From NCBI RefSeq assembly GCF_011386835.1, contig NC_088791.1, positions 31,160,998 through 31,224,997 on the forward strand: DNA of 64,000 nt, in the 5' to 3' direction. The translations under genes and the position numbers were made by a program. The notes under the pieces are model-generated. The model searched no databases. It was not told the origin of the DNA and saw only the letters and a list, made by a program, of their open reading frames with translations. Each line of letters begins with the position of its first letter. The stretch's first letter is position 1. This document shows positions 33,301 to 43,247 of this stretch, in pieces. This DNA comes from Chrysemys picta bellii. Lineage: Eukaryota; Chordata; Testudines; Emydidae.

Positions 33301-33365
33301 CCCTGGGGGATGTCACCACTACCTTTACTGATGGGGAAACTAGAATCATTCTACAGTTGCCCTCT

Positions 33366-33600
33366 TTCATAGATCCCAAGATCAGAAAGGACCATTTGTG
33401 ATCTTCTAGTCTGACCTTCTGTATAATACAGGCCATAGAACTCAAGGCTGAGTCTGATTCTACGCAAATAACAAGGAGGCCCTTCGAAATAATTTTCTAG
33501 TTCATGCTCAGTAAGTCCTCTGTCAAAACACAAGGGAAGGATTCTTCCGCTGTTGATCCATGCTTAGTGAGCAAAGAGAGTATTAAAGGGTCTAGTCTGA
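33366..33600 (-). mobile_element. CR1-like 3' end fragment
   Basis: 'catagatcccaagatcagaa aggaccatttgtgatcttct agtctgacc...' is the reverse complement of a CR1 3' region (split here for readability) and resembles 40930-40980 and 38230-38290. The right boundary is vague. Confidence 0.6.
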
Positions 33601-34889
33601 AAATTGACAATGGGGAAAATGGCACCATCATATTCAGCTGATGGTTAATATTTAATGAAATCTGAGATTCTGCAGAAGATGAGGGCTCTCACTTGCTACG
33701 AATGAATGGATTTTAAGTCGTGTGTGAGGTTACAGGAGGAAAACTGTACTCTTCAGAGATGAAGTTAGTATGTATTGTTTCTCATTGCTTTTTTTCTAAA
33801 TTTTAAATTTTAGAGTAAACTTGAGCAGGCTAAAACAAATGTTACCTTTATACTCTAGGTCAGTTTTTTTAATTCGTCCATGCATAATGTATAAATTACC
33901 CTTAAACCACACAAAACAATATAGGGATCAGTGATTTTTATTTTATACTTAGCTACAGCAACTGACTGGATTAGTGAATACTAGTCTGATTTAATCAAGT
34001 GTGATATCTTCAAGTTTTAGGCTAAATGTGGTATGATTCTAATAGCTGAGCAATTTTGGGAAGTAAGCAGTTTTTATTTTATTGGTTTGACTAAGGTCAC
34101 ACTACAGTGAAGTTCATAATTTCTTTCACTAAGAATGAACATACACTAGTTATGCATGGCATAACTAAGATAGTTCTTTCTGCTTTATATTACTACTCTT
34201 ATACAGAACAAGAAAACTTTTATTCAGATGCCTTTGACCCGCCCCATTTTTTTTCTTCTGCTGGCACCTCATACATCCAAACCATGCAGATGTTCTCCCT
34301 CTCCCTCCCTCTTCTGTCCTCCTGACCCTGTATCCTACTCCAACCATTGTGGATGGTTCTTTTCTTCTCCCTTTTATTATTTTCATCATTGGGTCATAAA
34401 CATGATACTTCTTCCCAACCTGCAATACAAATGACACTTTTTTCTTTTGAGGATTGTCTAGATTAAACAAATATTCACTCTAGTCCTCAGTTGATGGAGA
34501 ACTTTCCTCCCTCTTAAATACTGTGAATCAGAAGATTCAGATCAGTTATTCCCTAGTGAAGGCTTAGAGGTCTTCATTGGATTAATTCATTTCTCTCAAG
34601 CTACCAGCAACTTAACCTCCTGTTCAGGATCCCCCTCAAGATGAAAAGGCACATCTTTTGAGAAATCTGTAGATTTCACCCCACACATTTCTCCGTATGC
34701 TCCAAGCCTGAAAAGAAGTCAATCATTAAAGTATCTCTATATGAGATTATGCCAGGTTAAGGCCATCAAGTTCTCTTCTGACCTGACAATTGACCTGACG
34801 ATTGACTCCTCTTTCTTGTTCTTAGTCAGGTTCAGTCAAAGGTGAGAGATTTTGATCCCTTTGAGAGGGACTCTCCAGAGGCCCCAAAG
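33601..34889. other. No feature identified
   Basis: AT-rich intronic sequence without coding, RNA or named-repeat signal. Confidence 0.4.
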
Positions 34890-35151
34890 ATCAAAAAGCC
34901 CTGAGCCCGCTCCCGCACTCCAAACCCCCCAGCCCCAGCCCGGACCCCTCTCCTGCACCCCAATCCTAGCCCAGAGCCCTCCACCCTGAACCCTTCTGGC
35001 CCCACCCTGGAGCCGAGGGGAAGCTCCAAGCCTCCACCTTCTCCCCCACGGGACTTTGTGGCTCGCGACTGATTTTTTTTTTTTTTTTTTTCCCCCCCCC
35101 TGTGGATCAATGGCCTCTGATAGAAAAAAGGTTCCCTACCCCTGATCTAAA
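34890..35151. mobile_element. hAT-like right end with C-rich interior
   Basis: Ends with GGTTCCCTACCCCTG, a hAT-type right end. The interior is a C-rich 'cctgcaccccaa'-type repeat plus a T20 and C run (35070-35099). The left end is not found, so it is probably truncated. Confidence 0.5.
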
Positions 35152-35439
35152 TTATCAACATTAATGTGCCTAAGGTCCCAGATCCACAATGGGACTTAGA
35201 CTCCTAAACCTCAGAAATAGGTGCTGCTGTGATCTGTAAAAAACCCCTGCTAAGCTGCAGCAGAACTCTCTAGGTGCTTAAATTCACTCCGCGGCTAGAT
35301 TTCTGCTGTAAAAGTTCCCTAGGTGCCTAAGCTTCTGCCTCTAGATTTGTGCATTGCTGCCTGATGCAGGTGTCTGGGCACTCGTCTCATCCTTAAGCCC
35401 CAGGGTGATCTCTATACCAGTTGAAGATGTGATGCTCCA

Positions 35440-35678
35440 CCTATTTTTGTCTGTGTGGCCCAGTCGGGTAGACACGATCAATTTATGGCCAGCAGAGTAA
35501 AGGACAATAAGAAGGGGTTTGTAAATTGTATTGGGAAGAATTTTGTTGGTCCATTACTAGATGGGAATTGTAGAATAGTCAATAACGAAAAGGCAGAATT
35601 GTTCAATAAATATTTGTTTTCTGGTGGGGGAAGAGGAGAAAAGGATGATGTAGTCCTATCAGATGATGATGATGAAAA
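35440..35678 (+). mobile_element. LINE (CR1 group) ORF2 linker, left of the hAT insertion
   Basis: An open stretch reads KGFVNCIGKNFVGPLLDGN, then NNEKAELFNKYLFS: the segment just before RT in CR1-group ORF2, like the minus-strand piece at 7474-7700. It breaks at the hAT insertion and resumes at 37397. Confidence 0.75.
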
Positions 35679-37396
35679 AACGGGTGGATTTGATTTAAAT
35701 CAAGTTGATTTAACTCACTAGTCAGGAAGACTCGAGTTAATCATGGATTTCTACATAAAAGTGCATTCTTGTTGGTTGTTATAACCTTAATACATATTCT
35801 TCACAACTCAGAGATAGATATAGGTTTCATTTTTAGAAGGTACACACTATACATTTTTTAAAGTGATTTATTTTGGAAACTTTTCAGATTAGTTGTACAG
35901 CTATATCAGAAAATGATTGTTTAGTTATTTCATTTAGCAAAGGGGTAATTGAAGCAGATATTTATGAAGTCATTGGGAGGTGAACTATCTCCAATTCAAC
36001 AGGTTAATCATTAATATTTGGAGGATTTTCTTGCCATGCTGTATTAGGAGGAGAACATCACCAGACAGACATTTAAATTGTTTTAGTTAACTAAAACAAC
36101 AACATTGTGTATTCTGGATTTTTTTTCTTTAACAGCAAACATAATATTTTAACAAAACAAGCATATGAATTTTTGAATTTAGTTAAACATTCAAGTTTTT
36201 TAAAATCAGGTTTGGTTTTTGTTAAAATTGTTTAAAATAGTTAAATGAAATTTAAAAACAAAAATTAAATGGACTATGTCAGCCAGGTCAACATGGGAAA
36301 CTTAAAATATTGGCTTCTGCAGCTAACTTGGTCGTCTTCACTTTCTTTTTCCTGTTTGTTCATAATCTGGAAAAGAACAAGCTTTCCTGTGGGTTTTTTT
36401 TTTCCCCCCTCTGGACTGAAACCATTTCTCAATTTGGAATGAATTAGTCCAAAGGAAGAAAATGTTCTTTCTACACCGGCAGAAGAAGCTACTGCTGTTA
36501 AAAGTGAGATCATCACTTCAACAGTCTCCGAATCCAAGTGTTAAGTGACTGCCACCACTTCACTGGTGTGACTTTCTTTAAAACATCATCAGCAAACATA
36601 TATTTCTTGAATGGTTCTTATTCCCAAACTGGGTCTCTCTTACAGCCTACTGCCATTATAGGTTTTCCCTTCTAGTGAGAGAATGGTATGGGAGATCTCA
36701 AATCAATGAAGGCTACACTCAGAAAGACCTCAAGACTTCTGGAATATGCTGCTCAAACAGTTTCACTTTTGTTTCTACTGTGTGTCCCTCCCTTTTCACA
36801 TTTATCTCCAGACTTCTTCTCCTTGTCCAGATCTATTCTGCCCCCAACAATCTTCTATTCATTGAACTTTTTGAAACTTTTAGACAGAGGTAAGAGATTG
36901 ACTCTGTGTACACAAATTTGCAGAGGGACAGTAGGGTTGAGGCCTGTTATTTCTCACCTCTATATATTATTTATTTAAAAACATTTTTGCTGTTAACAAG
37001 CATGTTATCTCTGGAGACACAAATCCACAGTGTGAGAACTGCAAAACTAAGCATCTCTGATGGTATCTTCTAGGCTGAACACTGAGTCCCATTGAGTAGA
37101 TAGAAAGATTAATCTATACAGAAGCCCCTGGAACCCCATAAGATTGGGTCCCTAATCCATGAACTATTGGAACTCATTTACAAAACTTTTCTTAAACATT
37201 ACATGAATATATAGTCTCATACTATAGAATTAGAATTTATAATCCCTATTCCATGATGAGATATCTTTATAATGTATCTTAATTAAAACTGTCTTTAGAT
37301 AGGTTTTTCCTCAAAAAGCATTTTATCCAAAAAATCCAATTGTAAATAAATCTGTTTATTTAAACAAAAAAAAATCATTGATTTTTATCCACCCTG
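35679..37396. mobile_element. hAT element inserted into a LINE
   Basis: Left end resembles AACGGGTGGATTTGATTTAA, right end TTTTTATCCACCCTG, flanked by GATGAAAA (35671-35678) and GAAGAAAC (37397-37404), a 6/8 match. LINE coding sequence is interrupted at exactly this place. It carries a minus-strand transposase fragment (36274-36537). Same family as 24714-27908 and the fossil around 60-62 kb. Confidence 0.7.
36274..36537 (-). pseudogene. hAT transposase C-terminal fragment
   Basis: An 87-codon minus-strand frame contains SAGVERTFSSFGLIHSKLRN, the signature of the hAT C-terminal dimerisation domain, preceded by TAVASSA and followed by a short tail with VLFQIMN. In this family the domain closes a transposase of 600 residues or more; here only this end is open. 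A homologous, more decayed minus-strand copy lies at 60780-60990. A transposon relic; there is no sign of host use. Confidence 0.8.
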
Positions 37397-38150
37397 GAAG
37401 AAACACTTTCCATTTCAATAATAACTCAGGAAGGTGTTGAATAGCAGATACTAAAGTTAGACATTTAATATCAATGGGTCCAGGTAGCTCGTATCCAAGA
37501 GTTAAAAAGTTGGCTGAGGAGCTTGCTTCACTGTTAATGTTGATTTTATTTATTTATTTTTTTTTCTGATAAATCTTGGAACACTAGGAAAGTTCCAGAA
37601 GACTAAAAGAAAGTTAATGTTGTGCCAGGTATTTAAAAAGGGTAAATGAGATGACTTGGGTAATTATGGGTCTGTTACCATGACAGTGATCCTAGGCAAA
37701 ATAATGGAGTGCCTGATAATTACATTACCCTCCTTTAATTCTTTAATGCCAGTCAACATGAGTTTATGTAAAAATAGATTCTGTCTAACTTGCAATCTTA
37801 TCAAAAAAGATATCAAGTTTGGTTGATAAAGATTAGTAGATTTAGAATTCTGTAGGCTATATGACTTGATCCTGCATGATATTTTGATTAAAAAAATTAG
37901 AACGATATAACATGAACATGGCACACGTTAAATTGATTAAAAACTGCATAACTGACAGGTTTCAAAATTTAATTGTAAAAGGGGAATTGTCGTTGAGTGA
38001 GTGTATGTCTAGTTGGGGTCTCGCATCGATTAGTTCTTGGCCCTGTGCTCTTTAATTTATTTTATCAATGACTTGGAAGAAAACAAAATCATAACTAAAT
38101 AAATTTTTGCAGATGACCCAAAATTTGGGGTGGGAGGTAAAGAGGAGGAC
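37397..38150 (+). mobile_element. LINE (CR1 group) ORF2, right of the hAT insertion
   Basis: Continues the LINE from 35678. In broken frames one sees the block before RT (37440-37680), a DRFQ/ELSL stretch and the FINDLEE...ADD region at about 38060-38120 (here with ADDP). Many stops. The same family as the old minus-strand LINE is likely, because both share the LEENK peptide. Confidence 0.6.
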
Positions 38151-38159
38151 AGTATTTTT

Positions 38160-38300
38160 CATCACTGGCAATTTTAAAATCAAGATATGCTCTGCCTAGT
38201 TCAAATAGGAATTGGTTTTGGGAAGTTCTGTGGCCTGTGTTATGCAGAAGGTCAGACTCGATGATCACAGCAGTCCTTTCTGGCATTAGACTTTATGAAT
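38160..38300 (+). mobile_element. CR1-group LINE 3' end
   Basis: 'gtggcctgtgttatgcagaa ggtcagactcgatgatcaca' (split here) and 'tttctggcattagactttatgaa' form the typical 3' end of a CR1 subfamily. Whether it is the end of the LINE at 37397-38150 with an internal deletion, or a separate copy, cannot be decided. Confidence 0.65.
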
Positions 38301-38309
38301 ACTTATACC

Positions 38310-40100
38310 TTACTGGTTCTAAACAAAGTCTGTTAATTCACAAAAAAGCCTTGCATCTTTATGGACAGTTTGATAAAGACCTTTGCTCACTGTGCAACAG
38401 TAGTCAAGTAAATGTTAGACTATGTACTTAATGGAATAGAGAATGCTATGGAAATATGATTTCAATTTATTAAAACAGTTATGTAGCCTCCCCTAGAATA
38501 CTGTGTTCAGTTCTGGTTACTCAAGAAATAGAAGCGGCTCAGAGATGAGTTGAGAAAATTGAGATGAAAAGAGGAGACATGGTGAAAATAATGAATGGCA
38601 TAGAAACGGATGACCTTAACTCTGCCCACAAACCTAAAATGCCATAATCCTAAAGCTATTGCACAACAACGCTACAGTGGAGAGCTAAGGTTGTTTGGTA
38701 TCCTGATTAAGCATTTCCATACCCCAACGTGTTTGGATTTATTTTATATTTGATTGTGAATTTGGGGGATTTATAACACTTGATTTTTGGGATAATTGAA
38801 ACACCTGTAATGTATTTTACTTTATTTACTGATACGTACTCCCAACCTTAACGCCATTTTCCTATAGTTTGTCTTGACATGTATAAACTGTTAGTTAGGA
38901 GGAAACTTTCCCTGGGGGGGCAGATTTCTCCATAATTGTTATTACAGAGTTTCTTGTAACTTTTTCTGAAGCAGCTGGTTTTGGATATTGTCAAATATGG
39001 GGTATTAAATTTTGATGGTCCACTCATCTGATCCAGCATGGTAATTATGTCTGAAATTACAATCTGAATATACATATGTGGATAGTGTTCATTTTAATCC
39101 TAATGGAATAAATTAAGAATGACCGAATGTCATTACAAAGCCTAATACTGGAGGGAGTTTAGGATAAGAGACAGGAAAGAGGAGCATTGTTACTCAAAAA
39201 TAAAAAATCCATTTTAATTTTTACTGGTTACTTCAGCCAAAATACAACACTAGGAGAACTATGTAATTATTTAACCTGAAAGAAGAAACAGTAGAGCAGT
39301 ATTAAGATTGATTGATTGACGTAGCATGGGTAAAGAGGAACTGGTATTTCTACACTGCCCAACAGTTGGGACTAGGGGATGTGAAAATCAGTGTGCACCA
39401 AAGTGCTGCTCTGTAACTCCCCATATGGACGCTGCGGGTACAAACTAAAAGTTTCCTAGTTTGCATTAATGATAGTTCGTTAACAATAGTGAACTGTATA
39501 GTTACACAATTACCACATTTGTAGGTAAGATACCAAGTGTAATGAAATGAGAGCTTGGACAGAGAACACTTTACTAGAGGGATCCAGTGCCAAAAGACTG
39601 TTTTAACCTTGAAAAATTAGGTTGAGCCTAGAAGTTTGGTTTAGGTAGAGGTCTACCCAACTTGAAAGATTTGTTCTAAATTTTGGGGGGTTTATTTTTA
39701 GCTGAAAGCTGAAATAATAAACTCGCAAAGTACCATGACAGCTTAAAGTTATTTCAGTTCCTGTGGGACATTAAATTTAAAAATATATGTTTAATGATTG
39801 AATGTTCTGCCTCTTTTCCCCTGTGTGGTAGTTGAGTCTACAACCCACAGTTTACATGCATCAGAATTGTGTGACAAACTGAAAAGTGTGAAGTTTGAGA
39901 TTGGCAGAATACTAGCTCTGAGTAATTCTAATATGCATAAGAGATGGAGGAGAGCCAACTGTGTCCCCTTATGTTCCTTAAATAAACTATTTTAATCATG
40001 TATGCATTGTAGAAGCTTTCAATCAGAAATAAATTATCATTGTTTTCTTTAAGATGTTCTTTCTCTATTTTAGTAGCAGTATCATTTATCTGTCTTTCTT
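38310..40100. other. Mostly unclassified; faint LINE trace at 38400-38620
   Basis: 38460-38560 reads like a decayed CR1 C-terminal region (ILCSVLVT). Otherwise AT-rich intron without a named feature up to exon 2. Confidence 0.4.
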
Positions 40101-40106
40101 TAACAG

Positions 40107-40147
40107 AAACCTTTTGGACAGAGACACATTTTCAAAATCTGATCCAA
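40107..40147 (+). CDS. CPNE8: Copine exon 2 (41 bp), start of C2A
   Basis: Preceded by a pyrimidine-rich acceptor (ttctttaacag) and followed by gtaagt. Joined to the two bases AG left by exon 1, it reads R-NLLDRDTFSKSDP plus one base, giving phase 1 at its end. This is the copine C2A calcium-binding loop 1 (DxxxxSDP). NLLDRDTFSKSDP agrees with CPNE8 as I recall it; CPNE5 has K and M at two of these positions. The frame stays open only if joined to 14734-14873, which supports the gene model. The short exon in the middle of long introns is easily missed by ORF-based annotation. Confidence 0.8.
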
Positions 40148-40929
40148 GTAAGTAAAAAATATTTTATTATGTTTATTTGTTGCACTGGATAAACTGCAGC
40201 GTAAAGAAGTCAAGTAAACCTCAAGGGTATTTCAGCCTCTAAGTCAATTCAGTTCTTGTCCCCTCAGCAGAGACTTAACATAGTGTAATTGTGAATATGG
40301 TTTTTGTCATGTAGACAGTTGTATGTTAGGAAGTGAACTGAGACTACTGAACTCATTTCACATAGGCTACTGAATAGTCATTAGCTAATAACTTTGTTAC
40401 TACTGATGTGAACCACGTTTTCGATGAGTGACATAGAATGTAAAGGTTCTATATCCCATTACCAGTTTCTTGAGCTATCTAGTCCCTTTGAAGAAGATTT
40501 AAGGTTGTTTGTTTGTTTTTGTTTGTTTATTTGCTGAGAAGTAATAAATGCAGAACTTAAATTTTTTTTTTTTTAAACGTATTCTTTTCACCTCTTTTTT
40601 CCAGGCTGCTATGCAAACTATATAGAAACCTTTTTAAAATCTCCTTTTTCTGCTAATGCTCCTAATGAATAGCATTAATCTTAAATCTAGAGTCAAAAGA
40701 TGAGAAATAAATGCCATTTACATTTGTGTTGATAAATCAATATGCCTTGGGTCACTGGGCAATGTGGCATCTTGGTTGTAAACCCTCAAAGAGCAGATGT
40801 GAAAGACAATAGACCACTCCTAGACTAATGTAAGAATGCAGCTGTGCAGAGAACCATGTCCCTGAACGTGATCTTGGCAGGATTGTCCTTGGCATGAAAT
40901 TCTTGGCTTTGGTCCAGCATGGACACTTT

Positions 40930-40977
40930 CTACTCATAGACTGTAAAGTCAGAAGAGACCATCGTGATCATCTAATC
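40930..40977 (-). mobile_element. CR1 3' end, first segment of a split copy
   Basis: 'ctcatagactgtaaagtcag ... accatcgtgatcatcta' is a CR1 3' end on the minus strand. The copy is interrupted by the hAT element 40978-42122 and resumes at 42131 with gtctgacctgcac. Confidence 0.75.
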
Positions 40978-41212
40978 CTGGGGTTCTCACAACAGATTTT
41001 TTGGTGGCCGTACACTGAGGCCACCAACTCTTGCTGGTGGCCGCTTTGACAATTTTTCCTAAAATATTTAATTCACTTTAGGAAAAACAAATACATATGT
41101 GCATATACATGTCCAGTCTTAGTAATTTATTTTATGTTGGGATGTTTTTTCAGACTCAATAATAATAACATACAGTTGTCTCTATTCTTTACTGGACCTA
41201 AACAGAATAGAA

Positions 41213-41412
41213 ACACAAGGTGCTTTAGAGACTAACAAATTTATTAGAGCATAAGCTTTCGTGGACTACAGCCCACTTCTTATGCATCCGAAGAAGTGGG
41301 CTGTAGTCCACGAAAGCTTATGCTCTAATAAATTTGTTAGTCTCTAAGGTGCCACAAGTCCTCCTGTTCTTCTTTTTGCGGATACAGACTAACACGGCTG
41401 CTACTCTGAAAC
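41213..41412. mobile_element. SINE copy with internal inverted duplication
   Basis: 'agagactaacaaatttatta ... cttatgcatcc' is followed at once by its reverse complement 'gcatccgaagaagtgggctg ... ttgttagtctct', then the rest of the SINE in reverse (caagtcctcctgttcttctt...gctgctactctgaaac). Arms are about 65 bp with very few mismatches. The head matches 24230-24300 and 53704-53735. Confidence 0.8.
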
Positions 41413-41527
41413 AAGGTGCTTTGCATGTTCTTGTCTTCTTGTTGTTGTTTCTTTTGCTTTTTTTTGTTTGTTTGTTGTGTGGGTTGTTTTTTTTTTTTTA
41501 AAGACTTGCTAGCTAGGAAGTCTGGTT

Positions 41528-41642
41528 CTGTGAAAAGTGATATTTGTATGTTTAATATCACTTTTCACAGCAGAGATTTGTAAGCTAGCTGGGAGGCAGT
41601 GAAAAGTGATATGAACAAACATGCAAATATCACTTTTCACTG
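41528..41642. repeat. Two tandem hairpins with the same stem
   Basis: Hairpin 1: CTGTGAAAAGTGATAT (41528-41543) with ATATCACTTTTCACAG (41555-41570). Hairpin 2: CAGTGAAAAGTGATAT (41597-41612) with ATATCACTTTTCACTG (41627-41642). All four arms are variants of one 16-mer. Confidence 0.9.
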
Positions 41643-42130
41643 CAGACTTACTCAGCCCTGGCAAGCTGGGGGTGGAGGGGGGCAAATATAAGCCTTGGAT
41701 GGGGAGATGGGAGGCAGTGGGGGCCAAGGATGATGGGGTGATGGACTGAGGCCACAGCAGGAGCCAGAGGGGTGTGTGTGTGAGCCTGAAGCTCAGCGGC
41801 CAGAGCCTGAAGCCCAGTGGCCTGGGAGTGGAGCTAAAGCCCAGAGCCCAAAGCCCCACGGTCAGAGCCCGTGGCCAGAGCCTGCCGACATGTGGCCAGA
41901 GCCTGCCACCTGCCACACCAGGGCTGAAGCCGGAAGCCTGAGCCCCACCACCCCTGGGAAGGTGGGGAACTCACACCAGCTGTTTGCTCCTCCAACTTTT
42001 GTGGTCAAGACCCCTCTTCTCCTTCCCCCCCCCCCCCCCCGTCACTGCCCAGGAGGCTGTGGCTGCAAGAAAAGCCCCTGGTGGCCACATGCGGCCATGG
42101 TAGCCACATTTGAGAAACGCTGATCTAGTC

Positions 42131-42854
42131 TGACCTGCACATTGCAGACCATAGAACCTCACCCACCCACTCCTATAATAGACCCCTAACCTCTGGCTGA
42201 GTTACTGAAGTCCTCAAATCATGGTTTAAAGACTTCAAGTTACATAGAATTCACCATTTACACTAGTTTAACTCTGCAAGTGACCCATGCCCCATGTTGC
42301 AGTGTCTCTGCCAACCTGACCCAGGGAAAAATTCCTTCCCGTCCTTAAATATGGCGATCACTTAGACCCTGAGCATGTGGGCAATATTCACCAGGCAGAC
42401 ACCTGGGAAAGAATTCTGTGTAGTAACTCAGAGTCCTCCTCATCCGGTATCCCATCTCTGACAATTTGGGGATATTTGCTAAAAGCAGTCGTTGATGGGC
42501 CACCTTCCTTTGTAGGCAGTCCCATCATACCATCTGCTCCATAAACTTATCAAGTTCAGTCTTGAACCCAGTTAGGTTTTTTGCCTACTCCCCTGCTCCC
42601 TGGGAAGGCTGTTCCAGAAATTCACTCCTGTAATGGGTAGAAACCTTCACCTAATTTTGAGCCTAAATTTGTTGATGGCCAGTTTGTATCCATTTGTTCT
42701 TGTGTCCGCATTGATGCTTAACTTAAATAACTCCTCTTCCTCCCTGGTATTTATCTCTCTGATATATTTATAAAGAGCAATCGTATCTCCCCTCAGCCTT
42801 CTTTTGGTTAGGCTAAACAGGTCAAGCTGTTTGTCTTCTCTTATAAACTAGGTT
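42131..42854 (-). mobile_element. CR1 LINE, middle segment of the split copy
   Basis: Minus-strand CR1 C-terminal region and 3' part ('tccttgtaggcagtcccat', 'aggctgttccagaaattcac', 'cgtatctcccctcagccttc'). The DIRS element begins at 42855; CR1 resumes after 48652. Confidence 0.85.
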
Positions 42855-43036
42855 CTTCTTCGAGTGCTTGCTCATATCCATTCCATTAGGTGTGTGCGCG
42901 CCGCGTGCACGATCGTCGGAAGATTTTTACCCTAGCAACACCGGCGGGTCGGCTGTGGAGCCCCCTAGAGTGGCGCCTTCATGGCGCTGAATATATACCC
43001 CAGCCGACCCGGCGCCCCCTCAGTTCCTTCTTACCG
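42855..43036 (+). repeat. DIRS left inverted terminal repeat
   Basis: Starts CTTCTTCGAGTGCTTGCTCA. From ccattaggtgtgtgcgcgcc to cagttccttctta it is the near-exact reverse complement of about 48439-48595. The first 38 bp are complementary to the internal complementary region. Confidence 0.9.
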
Positions 43037-43247
43037 CCCCTGACGGTCGTTGGAACTGTGGAGCGCTGCTTAGCTGTTCTCCACTTTCCCTAGCTTAGTT
43101 AGTCATTCGCAGTTATAGTTATAGTTGTAGTTCTAGTGTTTATAGTTAAATAGTTAAATAGTTTAAAGTTGTTTAGTTGTTATTGTTGTTCAGGGGATTA
43201 GGGGGGTCGTCTCCCCCCCTTTCTCCCCCGACCGCGGGGCCGGGCTC
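43037..43247 (+). other. DIRS leader
   Basis: Untranslated region between the left repeat and the gag ATG, with 'tagttatagttatagttgtagttctag'-type short repeats at 43100-43190. No TATA box is evident; the promoter probably lies in or next to the terminal repeat. Confidence 0.55.

Larger units (their letters stand above)
14874..40106 (+). other. CPNE8: Copine intron 1
   Basis: 25,233 bp, from the donor gtaagc at 14874 to the acceptor 'tgtctttctttaacag' ending at 40106. The first 3 kb (to about 17825) look single-copy, with no gene or named repeat that I can support. The rest is heavily loaded with transposable elements, listed separately. I found no other exon on either strand. Confidence 0.7.
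40978..42122. mobile_element. hAT element inserted in CR1
   Basis: Left end CTGGGGTTCTCAC, right end TTTGAGAAACGCTG, matching the common hAT end CAGNGGTTCTCA. Flanked by ATCTAATC (40970-40977) and ATCTAGTC (42123-42130), a 7/8 target duplication within CR1. The interior carries a palindromic SINE (41213-41412), twin hairpins (41528-41642) and a degenerate 'ccagagcctgaagcccagtg' repeat (41760-41950) that yields spurious Pro/Glu-rich frames. Confidence 0.85.

Noticed and set aside
36274..36537. Possible host gene derived from a hAT transposase
   Set aside because: Only the C-terminal end is open, it is antisense within an intron, and both this copy and the 60-kb copy are decayed; no sign of domestication.
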